Shown: one piece after another, positions 39,497-51,993 of the stretch
How positions within the stretch are numbered: the stretch's first letter is position 1
Layout: every line of letters starts with the position of its first letter
Origin: Apoderus coryli
Taxonomy: Eukaryota > Arthropoda > Insecta > Coleoptera > Attelabidae
Direction of reading: 5' to 3'
Assembly: GCA_911728435.2 (NCBI GenBank)
Contig: OU452202.1
Span: forward strand, 496,001-560,000
DNA: 64,000 bases
The notes under the pieces: generated by a model
Databases searched by the model: none
Seen by the model: the letters and a program-made list of their open reading frames with translations, nothing else
What the model was told of the DNA's origin: nothing
Position numbers and translations under genes: made by a program

Positions 39497-40081
39497 CTTT
39501 AAATTTATATACAGGGTGAATCAAAAATGTATTTCTTTATTTTGTTAAGGTGAAATAGTATTGTTTTGAATAACTTTTTGATTTCTTTAGATTTCAAATC
39601 AAGATTTTTTTTAAAGTTAAACTATAAGCTCAAATTTATATACAGGGTGAATCAAAAATGTATTTCTTTATTTTGTTAAGGTGAAATAGTATTGTTTTGA
39701 ATAACTTTTTGATTTCTTTAGATTTCAAATCAAGATTTTTTTAAAAGTTAAACTATAAGCTCAAATTTATATACAGGGTGAATCAAAAATGTATTTCTTT
39801 ATTTTGTTAAGGTGAAATATTTTGAATAATTTTTTGATATCTTTAGATTTCAAATCAAGATTTTTTGAAAGTTAAACTATAAGCTCAAATTTATATACAG
39901 GGTGAATCAAAAATGTATTTCTTTATTTTGTTAAGGCGAAATAGTAATACTTGGAATAATTTTTTGATATCTTTAGATTTCAAATCAAGATTTTTTGAAA
40001 GTTAAACTATAAGCTCAAATTTATATACAGGGTGAATCAAAAATGTATTTCTTTATTTTGTTAAGGTGAAATAGTATTGTT
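39497..40081 (+). repeat. U7 first monomer array
   Basis: About five A-type monomers, the last broken off after AGTATTGTTTTGAA where body sequence restarts. Confidence 0.9.
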
Positions 40082-40461
40082 TTGAAAAAAATTCTGCCAA
40101 ATTATGACGTGAAACTAGAGGTGCAACTATATTGGAATTTGTCGATTTATTTTGAAAGCCATTTTCATGACTATATTCTTAGAAAAGCATATAGGACATG
40201 CAATTTCGTATATTTTTAATAACAATCCTATAAAAAGACTAACGTAAATTGCATTGAACAAGTATTAATCTTTAAATCTCATTTCAATCAATGACCTTTA
40301 TTTAATATCTTATGCTTATGCAACCTCCAACACATCATTATGGTATTTACGGTTGCATAACCTCTTCTATGGAATAAGACACTTTTCGATGCTCTTCAAT
40401 TTTGTCTAAAGTAGATTGCAATCGAAAAACTTTTAAATCTTTAGAAATTTTTAACGAACAC
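40082..40461. repeat. re-entered body segment inside U7
   Basis: From AAAAAAATTCTGCCAAATTA this repeats the end of the U7 body (39120-39496), offset about 962 bp. The second copy reads TTAACGAACACTT like U3 and U9, while the first reads TTAACGTACACTT like U6. It is therefore the product of exchange with a U3/U9-type unit, not a simple local duplication. Confidence 0.85.
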
Positions 40462-41750
40462 TTTAAATTTATATACAGGGTGAATCAAAAATGTATTTCT
40501 TTATTTTGTTAAGGTGAAATAGTATTGTTTTGAATAACTTTTTGATTTCTTTAGATTTCAAATCAAGATTTTTTTTAAAGTTAAACTATAAGCTCAAATT
40601 TATATACAGGGTGAATCAAAAATGTATTTCTTTATTTTGTTAAGCTGAAATAGTATTGTTTTGAATAACTTTTTGATTTCTTTAGATTTCAAATCAAGAT
40701 TTTTTGAAAGTTAAACTATAAGCTCAAATTTATATACAGGGTGAATCAAAAATGTATTTCTTTATTTTGTTAAGGTGAAATAGTATTGTTTTGAATAACT
40801 TTTTGATTTCTTTAGATTTCAAATCAAGATTTTTTGAAAGTTAAACTATAAGCTCAAATTTATATACAGGGTGAATCAAAAATGTATTTCTTTATTTTGT
40901 TAAGGTGAAATATTTTGAATAACTTTTTGATTTCTTTAGATTTCAAATCAAGATTTTTTGAAAGTTAAACTATAAGCTCAAATTTATATACAGGGTGAAT
41001 CAAAAATGTATTTCTTTATTTTGTTAAGGTGAAATAGTATTGTTTTGAATAACTTTTTGATTTCTTTAGATTTCAAATCAAGATTTTTTGAAAGTTAAAC
41101 TATAAGCTCAAATTTATATACAGGGTGAATCAAAAATGTATTTCTTTATTTTGTTAAGGTGAAATAGTATTGTTTTGAATAACTTTTTGATTTCTTTAGA
41201 TTTCAAATCAAGATTTTTTGAAAGTTAAACTATAAGCTCAAATTTATATACAGGGTGAATCAAAAATGTATTTCTTTATTTTGTTAAGGTGAAATATTTT
41301 GAATAACTTTTTGATTTCTTTAGATTTCAAATCAAGATTTTTTGAAAGTTAAACTATAAGCTCAAATTTATATACAGGGTGAATCAAAAATGTATTTCTT
41401 TATTTTGTTAAGGTGAAATATTTTGAATAACTTTTTGATTTCTTTAGATTTCAAATCAAGATTTTTTGAAAGTTAAACTATAAGCTCAAATTTATATACA
41501 GGGTGAATCAAAAATGTATTTCTTTATTTTGTTAAGGTGAAATAGTATTGTTTTGAATAACTTTTTGATTTCTTTAGATTTCAAATCAAGATTTCTTTGA
41601 AAGTTAAACTATAAGCTCAAATTTATATACAGGGTGAATCAAAAATGTATTTCTTTATTTTGTTAAGGCGAAATAGTAATATTTGGAATAATTTTTTGAT
41701 TTCTTTGGGTTTCAATTCAATATTTCTTTGAAAGTTAAACTATATGCTCC
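40462..41750 (+). repeat. U7 second monomer array
   Basis: Ten A-type monomers in the same order of length variants as U3, ending with the same TTTGGGTTTCAATTCAATATT monomer and the CTCCTAGAGG block. Confidence 0.95.
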
Positions 41751-41840
41751 TAGAGGTTTTCTACGGGGTAACTCAAAAATGTTTCTATTTATTTTCAATA
41801 ATAGATAGAAACATTTTCAGATTTTCAGCTCTGGCAATAC

Positions 41841-42022
41841 TTTTTTTTAATTAATTTTTGAATTATTTTTTTTTTTAATTTTTTTTTTTTAATTTTTTTT
41901 TTTGAAATTTTTTTTTTTGAAATTTTTTTTTTTTAAATTTTTTTTTTAATTTTTTTTTAATAATAGAAACATTTTTTTCCTTGAAATTTTTTTTTTTTTT
42001 GATTTTTTTTTTCATTTTTTTT
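41841..42022. repeat. U7/U8 T-rich junction tract
   Basis: Almost the same as the U9/U10 tract (49511-49692), in keeping with the shared origin of the preceding arrays. Confidence 0.9.
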
Positions 42023-42072
42023 GCCACCCTCAATGACTTTTTTTATAGATAAAACTACCACAAACCAACTGG

Positions 42073-42197
42073 GAAATCCCGCAAGGGATTTCTTGTTAAT
42101 ATATAATAACGAGTGATCTTCGCGTTTCTTTCTAAAATGGGGAAAAAAAGGCTCAATTTAGAGCCACTAAACCAAAAGTTCGGCCGTCAGGCCGAAC
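42073..42197. other. U8 hairpin cluster H1 and H3
   Basis: H1 42073-42092, loop GCAA. H2 has lost its 3' arm (GAGCCACTAAACC). H3 42178-42197 has a third stem sequence, GTTCGGCC with GGCCGAAC, loop GTCA, and is perfectly paired. Confidence 0.9.
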
Positions 42198-42579
42198 AGC
42201 AGCACCACCTATATTGAAAATTTCCTTTTTAAACTTTTACATCTACTATTTTCCAAACGTCAAGGACTTTGATAAAATAATGCATTTTTCTAATTAATTT
42301 TCATCTACAGAAACGTAATTAAAGTGTGAGAAGGAGGTGAATAACTTTTTCTACGAGGAAATTCAAGAAAACCACAGTACAAAACTGCAAAAAATGCTAC
42401 TACTAAATCAATAAATTTACCTTTTTACAGCATCCACACATACAATGAAAGCATTTTGATTTATACTAGGCACTGTTCTAAACACGGGAGTGCACTTTTA
42501 CGGTATGATACGGCCCTTTATTACATTTTTAATTGTAAACTAAAAATGTTGGAAATTCTTCGACACTTTGTACATCAAT

Positions 42580-42950
42580 AACCTAGAAAAATTGCGAAAA
42601 TCGCGGTTGCCACACTTTATTTGAACACTTTCATCATAAACATATTCCTCATAGTTTCACGCAATATATTTACACATGGAATTTGATTAGATACTTAATT
42701 TTCCAACAAATTTAATTTACGCAACTCCCACAATAATATAACAAATATTAAAACATTATTTTATGTAAAAAAACTAATAATTTATACTTATTTTTATTTT
42801 ACTGCTATTCACATGAACTAAATCTGGCAGAGTAGTAAAATTTATTCCCACCAGAAAGGTTACAATTTCAATTAATAATGCAAAAAAGTTCAATGACCCG
42901 TGAAGTGGGAGGAGTTGAGTATGTGCAGACGGGCTACAACCCAAACCAAT
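42580..42950. other. U8-specific non-coding body segment
   Basis: AT-rich segment starting after TACATCAATAACC and ending before CAATCAATGACC. I find no counterpart in the other units and no open frame of note. After it, sequence shared with the U3/U6/U7/U9 tails resumes. Confidence 0.6.
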
Positions 42951-43076
42951 CAATGACCTTTATTTAATATCTTATGCTTATGCAACCTCCAACACATAAT
43001 TATGGTATTTACGGTTGCATAACCTCAGCGATAGGTGACTTTATTTTCTTTAAAAGAGAAATTTTTAGCATAGGTT

Positions 43077-45440
43077 TTAAATTTATATAAAGGGTGAATC
43101 AAAAATTTATTTCCTATCGTCAAAAAAGCAATATTTTGAATAATTGTTTGATTTCTATAGATTTCAAATCAAGATTTTTTTAAAAGTTAAACTATAAGCT
43201 CAAATTTATATACGGGGTGAACCAAAAATGTATTTCTTTATTTTGTTATGGTCAAAAAAGTTATATTTTGAATAATATTTTGATTTCTTTAGATTTGAAA
43301 TTAAGTTTTCTGTGAAAGTTAAACTATAAGCTCAAATTTATATACAGGGTGAATCAAAAATGTATTTCTTTATTTTGTTAAGGTGAAATAGTATTGTTTT
43401 GAATAACTTTTTGATTTCTTTAGATTTCAAATCAAGATTTTTTGAAAGTTAAACTATAAGCTCAAATTTATATACAGGGTGAATCAAAAATGTATTTCTT
43501 TATTTTGTTAAGGTGAAATAGTATTGTTTTGAATAACTTTTTGATTTCTTTAGATTTCAAATCAAGATTTTTTTAAAAGTTAAACTATAAGCTCAAATTT
43601 ATATACGGGGTAAACCAAAAATGTATTTCTTTATTTTGTTATGGTCAAAAAAGTTATATTTTGAATAATATTTTGATTTCTTTAGATTTGAAATTAAGTT
43701 TTCTGTGACAGTTAAACTATAAGCTCAAATTTATATACAGGGTGAATCAAAAATGTATTTCTCTATTTTGTTAAGGTGAAATAGTATTGTTTTGAATAAC
43801 TTTTTGATTTCTTTAGATTTCAAATCAAGATTTTTTGAAAGTTAAACTATAAGCTCAAATTTATATACAGGGTGAATCAAAAATGTATTTCTTTATTTTG
43901 TTAAGGTGAAATAGTATTGTTTTGAATAACTTTTTGATTTCTTTAGATTTCAAATCAAGATTTTTTTAAAAGTTAAACTATAAGCTCAAATTTATATACG
44001 GGGTGAACCAAAAATGTATTTCTTTATTTTGTTATGGTCAAAAAAGTTATATTTTGAATAATATTTTGATTTCTTTAGATTTGAAATTAAGTTTTCTGTG
44101 AAAGTTAAACTATAAGCTCAAATTTATATACAGGGTGAATCACAAATGTATTTCTTTATTTTGTTATGGTCAAAAAAGTTATATTTTGAATAATTTTTTG
44201 ATTTCTTTAGATTTCAAATTAAGTTTTCTGTGAAAGTTAAACTATAGGGTCAAATATATATACAGGGTGAATCAAAAATGTATTTCTTTATTTTGTTATG
44301 GTCAAAAAAGTTATATTTTGAATAATTTTTTGATTTCTTTAGATTTCAAATTAAGTTTTCTGTGAAAGTTAAACTATAGGGTCAAATATATATACAGGGT
44401 GAATCACAAATGTATTTCTTTATTTTGTTATGGTCAAAAAAGTTATATTTTGAATAATTTTTTGATTTCTTTAGATTTCAAATTAAGTTTTCTGTGAAAG
44501 TTAAACTATAGGGTCAAATATATATACAGGGTGAATCAAAAATTTATTTCTTTATTTTGTTATGGTCAAAAAAGTAATATTTTGAATAATATTTTGATTT
44601 CTTTAGATTTGAAATTAAGTTTTCTGTGAAAGTTAAACTATAAGCTCAAATTTATATACGGGGTGAACCAAAAATGTATTTCTTTAATTTGTTACGGTCA
44701 AAAAAGTAATATTTTGCATAATATTTTGATTTCTTTAGATTTCAAATTAAGTTTTCTGTGAAAGTTAAACTATAGGATCAAATATATATACAGGGTGAAT
44801 CACAAATGTATTTCTTTATTTTGTTATGGTCAAAAAAGTAATATTTTGAATAATATTTTGATTTCTTTAGATTTGAAATTAAGTTTTCTGTGAAAGTTAA
44901 ACTATAAGCTCAAATTTATATACGGGGTGAACCAAAAATGTATTTCTTTATTTTGTTATGGTCAAAAAAGTTATATTTTGAATAATTGTTTGATTTCTTT
45001 AGATTTCAAATTAAGTTTTCTGTGAAAGTTAAACTATAAGGTAGAATATATATACAGGGTGAATCAAAAATGTATTTCTTTATTTTGTTATGGTCAAAAA
45101 AGTTATATTTTGAATAATTTTTTGATTTCTTTAGATTTCAAATTAAGTTTTCTGTGAAAATTAAACTATAAGCTCAAATTTATATACGGGGTGAACCAAA
45201 AATGTATTTCTTTAATTTGTTACGGTCAAAAAAGTAATATTTTGCATAATATTTTGATTTCTTTAGATTTGAAATTAAGTTTTCTGTGAAAGTTAAACTA
45301 TAAGGTCAAATATATATACAGGGTGAATCAAAAATGTATTTCTTTATTTTGTTATGGTCAAAAAAGTAATATTTTGAATAATTTTTTGATTTCTTTGGGT
45401 TTCAATTGAAGATTTCTTTGAAAGTTAAACTATATGCTCC
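43077..45440 (+). repeat. U8 internal monomer array
   Basis: About eighteen monomers mixing A type, B type and a form with ACGGGGTGAACCAAAAATG and AATATTTTGATTTC. In the first half a three-monomer set (A, A, then the ACGGGGTGAACC form) is repeated, a local higher-order repeat of about 390 bp. Confidence 0.9.
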
Positions 45441-45520
45441 TAGAGGTTATCTACGAGGTGACTCAAAAATGTTTCTATTTATTTTCAATAACATTTTCAG
45501 ATTTTCAGCTCTGGCAATAC

Positions 45521-45701
45521 TTTTTTTTAATTATTTTTTTTGTAATTTTTTTTTTTGAAAAATTTTTTTTTCGAAATTTTTTTTTTTTAATTTTTTTTTT
45601 TTAATTTTTTTTTTGAAAATTTTTTTTTGACTTTTTTTTTTTAATAGAAACATTTTTTTCCTTGAAATTTTTTTTTTTTATTTTTTTTTTTCATTTTTTT
45701 T
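45521..45701. repeat. U8/U9 T-rich junction tract
   Basis: Resembles the U1/U2 and U4/U5 tracts (TCGAAATTTT, TTGACTTTTTT) and ends ATAACC before the U9 head. Confidence 0.9.
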
Positions 45702-45751
45702 ATAACCCTCAATGACTTTTTTTATAGATAAAACTACCACAAACCAACTGG

Positions 45752-45875
45752 GAAATCCCGCAAGGGATTTCTTGTTAAATATTAATAAAACGTGTACAGT
45801 CCGTCTCTGTCTAAAATTGGAAAAAAAACGCATGATTTGCATGCAAGTTGGCATCTCGCCACGCCGGAGGCGTGG
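45752..45875. other. U9 hairpin cluster H1 and H3
   Basis: H1 45752-45771, loop GCAA. H3 45859-45875, stem CCACGCC with GGCGTGG, loop GGA. GCATG-ATTTG-CATGC between them is a further perfect five-pair stem. Confidence 0.9.
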
Positions 45876-45958
45876 CCCCAGCTGTATTTATATCGAAACT
45901 TTACTTTTTTAAGACTGGTATAGGCTATATATGAAAGCGGATTGGATGCATTAAAATT

Positions 45959-46273
45959 ATGTATTTTAATCATTTATATACCTCTGCACAAACGGAATTA
46001 AAGTGTGAGAAGGAGGTGAATAACTTTTTCTACGAGAAAATTCAAGAAAACAACAAGCACAAAACTGCAAAAAATGCTACTACTAAATCAATAAATTTAC
46101 CTTTTTGTAACATCCACACATACAACAAAAGCATTTTGATTTATACTAGGCACTGTTCTAAACACGGCAGTGCACTTTTACGGTATGGTACGGCCCTTTA
46201 TTACATTTTTAATTGTAAACTAAAAATGTTGAAAAATCTTCCGAGACTTCGTACATTCATCAATCTGACATAA
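45959..46273 (+). CDS. candidate 104-codon ORF in U9 (unrecognised)
   Basis: Same translation as the U2 and U3 copies, with the KCEKEV block and the two Cys-x2-His motifs. No family recognised; coding status unproven. Confidence 0.25.
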   Translation: MYFNHLYTSAQTELKCEKEVNNFFYEKIQENNKHKTAKNATTKSINLPFCNIHTYNKSILIYTRHCSKHGSALLRYGTALYYIFNCKLKMLKNLPRLRTFINLT

Positions 46274-48002
46274 GTTATTGTTATGTATTGTTGTAACCTG
46301 ACGTTTTTTGGTACCGATTCAGTTCTGTCATTACTGTTTTTCAGTTCTGTCATTACTGTTTTTGTTTACAAAAACTTTCAATGAAACTAAATATAGATAT
46401 GTGATTATAATAAGAAGCCATATACACCTATAATAAGTATCCATATAAATAGAAGGAATAAAAAACTACCTATAGTAAAATTAAACTGCCACTCATAAAC
46501 TTTCGCAGAGAATAACAACAATGAACACAAATTATGAGTAAACATTGCACAGTAAGTATTGTACATAAATTCTATATTTTAGGCTACTAACTAGGTACCT
46601 ACTACCATCGAAAATATACTACGACCACGATTTTTATATCTACGGTGCTACTACTACACATTATTATGATCAAAACAACAACATCTAATTACAGTGAAAT
46701 CGTACCTTTTGCAAACACAGACATAGGTAGAATACCTAATAAATGTAACTACCTACTTCAAATACGTAATGAAGGTTATATTAAACAACAAAGTGATAGA
46801 AACAGAAATATACCTATGCAAGTAAGTACCGATTCAGTTCTGTCATTACTGTTTTTGTTAATTCCAAGTAGTAGGTATACTAAAAACTTTCAATGAAACT
46901 AAATATAGATATGTGATTTTGTAGCGATATTAAATAAGTATCCATTATAAATAGAAGTAAGGAATAAAAAAACTACCTATAGTAAAATTAAACTGCTACT
47001 TATTTATCTTATACCTAGAAAATCACGTACCTATAACTACACTTACTTGCTGAATGTTTTTATTTCAAAATACACAATAATTAAAATTTCTTAAACTACA
47101 AATACAACACAGTTTTGTGTTAGGTGCATAGATAATTTAACTATATAAATAAACTAAATTTGGACTACGCGCGACATCATCACACACATTTTAAAAACAT
47201 TGGTATATTAATAGGTATAACCTACACACACTGAAAATATTATAATAAACCGAACGAAATTTCATAATTTTTAAACACCAAATCATGATTTTGTTTATGT
47301 CGCCTGAGCAGAGCTTCGTTGGTCACTTTATAGTCCACATAATTTTAACAAACGGCTGTATGTCCACATTTTGAACGCCTATTTTGTTGATAGTGTCAGT
47401 TTGGGTTAGGTATTAACAATTTCTCACTAAAATTACTTCAAATATACAATGGCATATTCTAAATTTACTACAAATACTTTTAATAACCATTTTATAACAA
47501 TACAATTTAACAACATGTTGATAGGAATTGAAAACTGTTAGGCAATTAATGTACACAAATAAAACCAAATTATGACGTGACCTAGAAATGTCAACCAAAC
47601 AAAAATAAGTGACACTAACGTCAGAAAAAAATTCTGCCAAATTATGACGTGAAACTAGAGGTGCAACTATATTGGAATTTGTCGATTTATTTTGAAAGCC
47701 ATTTTCATGACTATATTCTTAGAAAAGCATATAGGACATGCAATTTCGTATATTTTTAATAACAATCCTATAAAAAGACTAACGTAAATTGCATTGAACA
47801 AGTATTAATCTTTAAATCTCATTTCAATCAATGACCTTTATTTAATATCTTATGCTTATGCAACCTCCAACACATCATTATGGTATTTACGGTTGCATAA
47901 CCTCTTCTATGGAATAAGACACTTTTCGATGCTCTTCAATTTTGTCTAAAGTAGATTGCAATCGAAAAACTTTTAAATCTTTAGAAATTTTTAACGAACA
48001 CT

Positions 48003-49425
48003 TTAACTTTATATACAGGGTGAATCAAAAATGTATTTCTTTATTTTGTTAAGGTGAAATAGTATTGTTTTGAATAACTTTTTGATTTCTTTAGATTTCA
48101 AATCAAGATTTTTTTTAAAGTTAAACTATAAGCTCAAATTTATATACAGGGTGAATCAAAAATGTATTTCTTTATTTTGTTAAGCTGAAATAGTATTGTT
48201 TTGAATAACTTTTTGATTTCTTTAGATTTCAAATCAAGATTTTTTGAAAGTTAAACTATAAGCTCAAATTTATATACAGGGTGAATCAAAAATGTATTTC
48301 TTTATTTTGTTAAGGTGAAATAGTATTGTTTTGAATAACTTTTTGATTTCTTTAGATTTCAAATCAAGATTTTTTGAAAGTTAAACTATAAGCTCAAATT
48401 TATATACAGGGTGAATCAAAAATGTATTTCTTTATTTTGTTAAGGTGAAATATTTTGAATAACTTTTTGATTTCTTTAGATTTCAAATCAAGATTTTTTG
48501 AAAGTTAAACTATAAGCTCAAATTTATATACAGGGTGAATCAAAAATGTATTTCTTTATTTTGTTAAGGTGAAATAGTATTGTTTTGAATAACTTTTTGA
48601 TTTCTTTAGATTTCAAATCAAGATTTTTTGAAAGTTAAACTATAAGCTCAAATTTATATACAGGGTGAATCAAAAATGTATTTCTTTATTTTGTTAAGGT
48701 GAAATAGTATTGTTTTGAATAACTTTTTGATTTCTTTAGATTTCAAATCAAGATTTTTTGAAAGTTAAACTATAAGCTCAAATTTATATACAGGGTGAAT
48801 CAAAAATGTATTTCTTTATTTTGTTAAGGTGAAATAGTATTGTTTTGAATAACTTTTTGATTTCTTTAGATTTCAAATCAAGATTTTTTGAAAGTTAAAC
48901 TATAAGCTCAAATTTATATACAGGGTGAATCAAAAATGTATTTCTTTATTTTGTTAAGGTGAAATATTTTGAATAACTTTTTGATTTCTTTAGATTTCAA
49001 ATCAAGATTTTTTGAAAGTTAAACTATAAGCTCAAATTTATATACAGGGTGAATCAAAAATGTATTTCTTTATTTTGTTAAGGTGAAATATTTTGAATAA
49101 CTTTTTGATTTCTTTAGATTTCAAATCAAGATTTTTTGAAAGTTAAACTATAAGCTCAAATTTATATACAGGGTGAATCAAAAATGTATTTCTTTATTTT
49201 GTTAAGGTGAAATAGTATTGTTTTGAATAACTTTTTGATTTCTTTAGATTTCAAATCAAGATTTCTTTGAAAGTTAAACTATAAGCTCAAATTTATATAC
49301 AGGGTGAATCAAAAATGTATTTCTTTATTTTGTTAAGGCGAAATAGTAATATTTGGAATAATTTTTTGATTTCTTTGGGTTTCAATTCAATATTTCTTTG
49401 AAAGTTAAACTATATGCTCCTAGAG
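48003..49425 (+). repeat. U9 internal monomer array
   Basis: Eleven A-type monomers with the same order of 130 and 124 bp forms as U3 and the second U7 array, plus one additional 130-bp monomer. Confidence 0.95.
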
Positions 49426-49510
49426 GTTTTCTACGGGGTAACTCAAAAATGTTTCTATTTATTTTCAATAATAGATAGAAACATTTTCAGATTTTCAGCT
49501 CTGGCAATAC

Positions 49511-49692
49511 TTTTTTTTAATTAATTTTTGAATTATTTTTTTTTTTAATTTTTTTTTTTTAATTTTTTTTTTTGAAATTTTTTTTTTTGAAATTTTTTTT
49601 TTTTAAATTTTTTTTTTAATTTTTTTTTAATAATAGAAACATTTTTTTCCTTGAAATTTTTTTTTTTTTTGATTTTTTTTTTCATTTTTTTT
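49511..49692. repeat. U9/U10 T-rich junction tract
   Basis: T-rich junction tract ending GCCACC before the U10 head. Confidence 0.9.
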
Positions 49693-49742
49693 GCCACCCT
49701 CAATGACTTTTTTTATAGATAAAACTACCACACAACGACTGG

Positions 49743-49865
49743 GAAATCCCGCAGGGATTTCTTGTTAATATATACTAAAACCCGTACAGTCCGTCTCTGT
49801 CTAAAATTGGCAAAAAAACACCCATTTTGGAGCCACTAAGGCTCCAGTTTCGCCGAAGGCGAAAC
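49743..49865. other. U10 hairpin cluster H1-H2-H3
   Basis: H1 49743-49761, loop GCA. H2 49828-49846, loop ACTAA. H3 49847-49865, stem GTTTCGCC with GGCGAAAC, loop GAA. Confidence 0.9.
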
Positions 49866-51145
49866 CGCAGCGCTGCCTATAATAGAAAATTTCCTTTTTG
49901 CACAATAGAATAGGGTACTTTTCAAAGCTGATTGAATGCATTAAAATTATGTATTTTAATCATTTATATACCTCTGCACAAACGAAATTAAAGTGTGAGA
50001 AGGAGGTGAATAACTTTTTCTACGAGAAAATTCAAGAAAAGAACAACACAAAACTGCAAAAAATGCTACTACTAAATCAATAAATTTTGCCTTTTTGCAG
50101 CATCCACAAATACAATAAAAGCATTTTGATTTATACTAGGCACTGTTCTAAACACGCGAGTGCACTTTTACGGTATGGTACGGCCCTTTATTACATTTTT
50201 AATTGTAAACTAAAAATGTTGAAAAATCTTCCGAGACTTCGTACATTCATCAATCTGACATAAATGATTGTTATGTATTGTTGTAACCTGACGTTTTTTG
50301 GTACCGATTCAGTTCTGTCATTACTGTTAATTTGTCACAAAAACTTTCAATGAAACTAAATATGGATATCGATATTAAATAAGTAACCATATTCACCTAT
50401 AATAGGTATCCATTATAAATAGAAGTAAGTAAACAACATTCGTAAACATGGCACAGTAAGCATTTTACATAATATTTTATATTTTAGGCTACTAACTACC
50501 TACCATACTACGACTACGATTTTTATATTTACGGTGCTACTACTACACAATGAGACATAGGTAGAATACCTAATAAATGTAACTACCATTAGCTACCTAC
50601 CTCAAATACGTAATGAAGTTTATATTAAACAACAAAGTGATAGAAACAGAAATATACCTATTGCAATCAATGCAAGTAAGTACTTTTACTTTGTAATTTC
50701 AGCCAACAACCTATTTCAAGTAGAGTTGTTGTTTATAAAAAGGCCATAATTTCTTTGGGTTTCAATTCAAGATTTCTTTGAAAGTTAAACTATAATCTCC
50801 TAGAGGCTATCTACGGGGTAACTCAAAAATGTTTATGAATGTTATTTATTATTTAAGACTTTTAGACATGGCAGAAACTTTTAGCATAGGCTTTAAATTT
50901 ATATACGGGGTGAGTTAAAAATGTATTTCATTATTTTGGACAAAAAAGTTATATTTTGAAGACTTTTTTGATTTCTTTAGATTTCAATTCAAGTTTTCTG
51001 TGAAAGTTAAACTATAAGCTCAAATTTATATACAGGGTGAATCAAAAATGTATTTCTTTATTTTGTTAAGGTCAAAAAAAGTTATATTTTGAATAATTTT
51101 TTGATTTCTTTAGATTTCAATTCAAGTTTTCTGTGAAAGTTAAAC

Positions 51146-51257
51146 ATGCCGAGAAGAAAGAAAGGTAATCTTAGTTCCAGGAAAGGATGGAATTGCCGTG
51201 GTCAGGATACCAGAAAAAAAAAGGAAAATGAAATAACCAATACGCAGTCTACCACAG
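51146..51257 (+). pseudogene. captured first-exon copy 4 (U10)
   Basis: 112-nt open copy of exon 1 of the gene at 60305, with intact ATG and GTAAAT donor in phase 1. Residue 15 is Trp. Confidence 0.85.
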
Positions 51258-51569
51258 GTAAATAATCAATATATTATATAAGTACTTAGGTAGCATAGGC
51301 TTTAAATGCATAGGCTTTAAATTTATATACGGGGTGAGTTAAAAATGTATTTCATTATTTTGGACAAAAAAGTTATATTTTGAAGAATTTTTTGATTTCT
51401 TTAGATTTCAATTCAAGTTTTCTGTGAAAGTTAAACTATAAGCTCAAATTTATATACAGGGTGAATCAAAAATGTATTTCTTTATTTTGTTAAGGTCAAA
51501 AAAAGTTATATTTTGAATAATTTTTTGATTTCTTTAGATTTCAATTCAAGTTTTCTGTGAAAGTTAAAC

Positions 51570-51681
51570 ATGCCGAGAAGAAAGAAAGGTAATCTTAGTT
51601 CCAGGAAAGGATGGAATTGCCGTGGTCAGGATACCAGAAAAAAAAAGGAAAATGAAATAACCAATACGCAGTCTACCACAG
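51570..51681 (+). pseudogene. captured first-exon copy 5 (U10)
   Basis: Open, donor intact, appears identical to copy 4. Confidence 0.85.
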
Positions 51682-51993
51682 GTAAATAATCAATATATTA
51701 TATAAGTACTTAGGTAGCATAGGCTTTAAATGCATAGGCTTTAAATTTATATACGGGGTGAGTTAAAAATGTATTTCATTATTTTGGACAAAAAAGAAAT
51801 ATTTTGAAGAATTTTTTGATTTCTTTGGGTTTCAATTCAAATTTTCTGTGAAAGTTAAACTATAAGCTCAAATTTATATACAGGGTGAATCAAAAATGTA
51901 TTTCTTTATTTTGTTAAGGTCAAAAAAAGTTATATTTTGAATAATTTTTTGATTTCTTTAGATTTCAATTCAAGTTTTCTGTGAAAGTTAAAC

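Larger units (their letters stand above)
37166..42028 (+). repeat. macrosatellite unit U7 (chimeric)
   Basis: Hairpins 37210-37333, candidate ORF 37417-37731, body to 39496, first array 39497-40081, a second copy of the last body part (40082-40461), second array 40462-41750 and T tract 41841-42022. The first half matches U1 and U6; the second half matches U3 and U9. The join is inside a monomer near 40082. Confidence 0.9.
42029..45707 (+). repeat. macrosatellite unit U8 (most divergent)
   Basis: Hairpins 42073-42197, a diverged ORF region with a stop soon after the KCEKEV block, a body of only about 0.5 kb with a private segment (about 42580-42950), a long mixed array 43077-45440 and T tract 45521-45701. 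The 5' end of its body has the most substitutions of any unit, so it is probably the oldest surviving branch. Confidence 0.85.
45708..49698 (+). repeat. macrosatellite unit U9
   Basis: Hairpins 45752-45875, candidate ORF 45959-46273, body to 48002, array 48003-49425 and T tract 49511-49692. Nearly identical to U3 through head, body and array. Confidence 0.9.
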
